DNA of 7,316 nucleotides from Pseudomonadota bacterium. Lineage in GTDB: Bacteria; Pseudomonadota; Alphaproteobacteria; Acetobacterales; Acetobacteraceae. Of the stretch, positions 5,893-7,316 are shown piece by piece; the stretch's first letter is position 1, and each line of letters opens with the position of its first letter. The stretch lies in assembly GCA_023390705.1 (NCBI GenBank), contig JAEWCI010000616.1, forward strand, positions 1 to 7,316, in the 5' to 3' direction. Made by a program: the position numbers and the translations under genes. The notes below the pieces were generated by a model. The model made no database searches and was not told the DNA's origin. It saw only the letters and a list, made by a program, of their open reading frames with translations.

Positions 5893-6584
5893 TGCCGCCC
5901 GGCCCGGGAGCGGCGGGCCAGCCACCCCAGCCAGGCCGCGACTGCCCGCTCTGCCCGCGGCTGGCGGCCATGCGCGCGGAGAATCGCGTGGCCTGGCCGG
6001 ACTGGCACAATGCCCCGGTACCTTCCTGGGGGCCGCTCGATGCGCCGCTGCTGATACTGGGCATGGCGCCCGGGCTGCGCGGCGCCAACCGCACCGGCAG
6101 GCCCTTCACCGGCGACTATGCCGGCAGGCTGCTCTACGGCACGCTGCTGAAATTCGGCCTGGCGGAGGGGCATTACGAGGAACGCCCCGATGACGGGCTG
6201 CGCCTGACCGGCTGCCGCAGGACCAATGCGGTGCGCTGCGTGCCGCCGGCCAACCTGCCGGAGCCGGCCGAGACCCGCACCTGCAACCGGTTCCTGCAGG
6301 GCGAGCTGGGGGCGATGCCACGGCTGAAGCTGGTGCTGGCGCTCGGCGTGCTGGCACATGCCGCGCTGCTGCGCGCCTGCGGCCTCCCGATGAGCCACAA
6401 GCGCTTCGCCCATGGCGCGGTGCACCCGTTACCGGGCGGCCTGCTCCTGGCCGACAGCTATCACGTCAGCCGCTACAACACCTCCACCCGCCGGCTGACC
6501 ACGGAGATGTTCGAGGCGGTGGTGGCGGAGGCCGTTCAGCGGTTAGACCAGATCGCGGAGGGGCGTGAGCGCCCTGGCGCATGA
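5892..6584 (+). CDS. Uracil-DNA glycosylase, family 5 (UDGb) type
   Basis: Base-excision repair enzyme that removes uracil, and in this family often other deaminated purines, from DNA. Numbering starts at the ATG at 5892; this gives 230 residues. Cysteines C18 and C21 (CPLC), C116 (NAVRCVPP) and C131 match the four-cysteine 4Fe-4S set of UDG families 4 and 5. Motif A is GMAPGLRGANRTGRPFTGD (57-75). Having Ala-Pro after GM, not the Asp or Glu of other families, and the FTGD aspartate (D75) fit family 5. The C-terminal motif is SYHVSRYNTSTRRLT (189-203), with Val where many relatives have Pro after His. The ATG overlaps the NYN stop in TGATG; a GTG 3 nt earlier (5889) is equally possible. The GGAG at 5886-5889 is too close to be ideal, which supports translational coupling. 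Confidence 0.9.
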   Translation: MPPGPGAAGQPPQPGRDCPLCPRLAAMRAENRVAWPDWHNAPVPSWGPLDAPLLILGMAPGLRGANRTGRPFTGDYAGRLLYGTLLKFGLAEGHYEERPDDGLRLTGCRRTNAVRCVPPANLPEPAETRTCNRFLQGELGAMPRLKLVLALGVLAHAALLRACGLPMSHKRFAHGAVHPLPGGLLLADSYHVSRYNTSTRRLTTEMFEAVVAEAVQRLDQIAEGRERPGA

Positions 6585-6610
6585 ATCCGCTCCACAGACA
6601 ATGACCCATC

Positions 6611-6643
6611 GCGGATTGGGGTTCGGTTCCGAACACCATCCGC
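6611..6643. terminator. Candidate bidirectional terminator hairpin between convergent genes
   Basis: GCGGAT (6611-6616) pairs with ATCCGC (6638-6643). Inside, after a bulged T, GG pairs with CC, and after a G/A mismatch GTTCG (6621-6625) pairs with CGAAC (6630-6634) around GTTC. The result is a 33-nt near-symmetric hairpin centred in the 78-nt gap between the UDG stop and the SDR stop, exactly where a shared terminator is expected. Neither side has a true T run; the plus side is followed by a pyrimidine-rich CCTTCTCCTT (6654-6663). The stem is clear; termination activity is inferred. Confidence 0.45.
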
Positions 6644-6662
6644 TGAGCCGTGACCTTCTCCT

Positions 6663-7316
6663 TCAAGCGGTGAGGCGGCCCGAGCGCCCGGCATTCACGT
6701 CCAGCGTCACGCCGGAGATGTGCCGCGCGCCCGGCCCGGCCAGGAAGGCAATCGCCTGGGCGATGTCCTCGGGCGGCAGCACGCCGAAGGGCAGGGCGTG
6801 GCCCAACCGCTCGGCCTGTTCGCGCGGGCTGCCCTCGTCCCCTCCCCGGCCGCCGCGGCGCATCAGCGGGGTCTCCACGGCGGTCGGCGCCACGGCGTTC
6901 ACCGCGATGTTCTCGGTACCCAGTTCCAGCGCCAGGGTCTTCATCAGGCCGGTCAGGCCCCATTTCGAGGCGGCATAGGCCGCCGAGCCCTCGCTGCCCA
7001 TGCGCGCCTGCACCGAGGTGACGATCACCACCCGCCCGCCGCCACGCTCCCGCAGCGCGGGCAGCGCGGCCCAGACGGTGTTCGCCACGCCGGTAAGGTT
7101 CACATCCAGCACTGCCTGCCAGCGCGCCGGGCGGAAATCCGCAAGCCTTTCGGAGATGGCGATGCCGGCATTGGCCACCACGATGTCCAGCCCGCCCAGT
7201 TCCGCGACGGCCTGCGCCGCCGCCTGGCGCAGCGCCGCCCGGTCGCGCACATCCGCGACCAGGGCCAGGGCGCGCCTCCCCTCCGCCCGTACAGCGGCGG
7301 CGGCTTCCTCCAGCTC
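6663..7316 (-). CDS. Short-chain dehydrogenase/reductase (partial, N-terminus beyond right edge)
   Basis: NAD(P)-dependent oxidoreductase of the classical SDR family; 217 residues are visible and roughly the first 35-45, including the TGxxxGIG cofactor-binding loop, lie outside. Numbering from the edge, visible landmarks are ADV (21-23), ANAG (48-51, the NNAG motif with Ala for the first Asn), the catalytic tetrad N73, S101 (IVTSVQARMG), Y114 and K118 (YAASK), then VNAVAPTAVETPLM after the active site and the C-terminal ISGVTLDVNAG. All catalytic residues are present, so the enzyme should be active. The usual PG after the active site is AP here. The substrate cannot be told from sequence: the family includes 3-oxoacyl-ACP reductase, sugar, steroid and alcohol dehydrogenases. 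Being alone and convergent with the UDG gene, it gets no functional hint from its neighbours. The frame runs open to 7316 without a start. Confidence 0.9.
   Translation of the reverse strand, partial: ELEEAAAAVRAEGRRALALVADVRDRAALRQAAAQAVAELGGLDIVVANAGIAISERLADFRPARWQAVLDVNLTGVANTVWAALPALRERGGGRVVIVTSVQARMGSEGSAAYAASKWGLTGLMKTLALELGTENIAVNAVAPTAVETPLMRRGGRGGDEGSPREQAERLGHALPFGVLPPEDIAQAIAFLAGPGARHISGVTLDVNAGRSGRLTA

Noticed and set aside
5191..5925. 244-codon minus-strand frame opposite the NYN gene
   Set aside because: It mirrors the NYN coding region and covers the folK promoter region; composition only.
5583..6425. 280-codon minus-strand frame opposite the NYN and UDG genes
   Set aside because: Antisense to two recognised proteins with intact active-site motifs; no domain visible.
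1..7316. Mobile element, CRISPR, toxin-antitoxin or phage-defence system
   Set aside because: The NYN/PIN-fold gene prompted a check for a toxin-antitoxin or defence pair. Its partner is a DNA repair enzyme, not an antitoxin, and no transposase, integrase, direct-repeat array or target-site duplication is visible.

Overview
The window is very GC-rich DNA, with codons strongly biased to G or C at the third position. Gene content and protein motifs point to an alphaproteobacterium, most likely an Acetobacteraceae / Roseomonas-type Rhodospirillales member. The lineage is inferred from gene order and protein style; there is no rRNA here to confirm it.

Layout. Six genes read leftward (minus strand): folK (4673-5158), rpoZ (4158-4553), rsh (1839-4145), acpS (1435-1842), lepB (590-1336) and the 5' two-thirds of rnc (1-586, running off the left edge). 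This is the well-known alphaproteobacterial housekeeping cluster rpoZ-rsh-(pdxJ)-acpS-lepB-rnc-(era). Its usual pdxJ gene is absent: rsh and acpS overlap directly by 4 bp. Spacings are tight (12 nt, -4 nt, 98 nt, 3 nt), so rpoZ to rnc is probably one transcription unit. folK lies 119 nt upstream and may have its own promoter. From a short divergent region (5159-5244) two genes read rightward: a NYN/LabA-like PIN-fold protein (5245-5892) and, overlapping its stop codon, a family-5-type uracil-DNA glycosylase with an Fe-S cysteine set (5892-6584). A short-chain dehydrogenase/reductase (6663-7316, minus, N-terminus outside the window) converges on them.

How the genes fit together. rpoZ (RNA polymerase omega subunit) and rsh (bifunctional (p)ppGpp synthetase/hydrolase) pair the stringent-response enzyme with an RNA polymerase subunit that is part of a ppGpp-binding site in proteobacteria. 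acpS activates acyl carrier protein, lepB cleaves signal peptides and rnc processes rRNA, so the cluster links growth-rate control with lipid, secretion and RNA maturation. folK contributes to folate synthesis. The NYN-UDG pair looks like a small nucleic-acid maintenance module of unknown joint function.

Non-coding DNA. No gene-free stretch exceeds about 120 bases. The gaps hold several GC-rich inverted repeats, the best being a nested one between the convergent UDG and SDR genes. I found no mobile element, tRNA, rRNA, CRISPR array or phage gene. Overall this is an ordinary conserved region; the points worth a second look are the missing pdxJ, the start region of rsh, the lepB/rnc junction, the intergenic hairpins and the NYN-UDG overlap.
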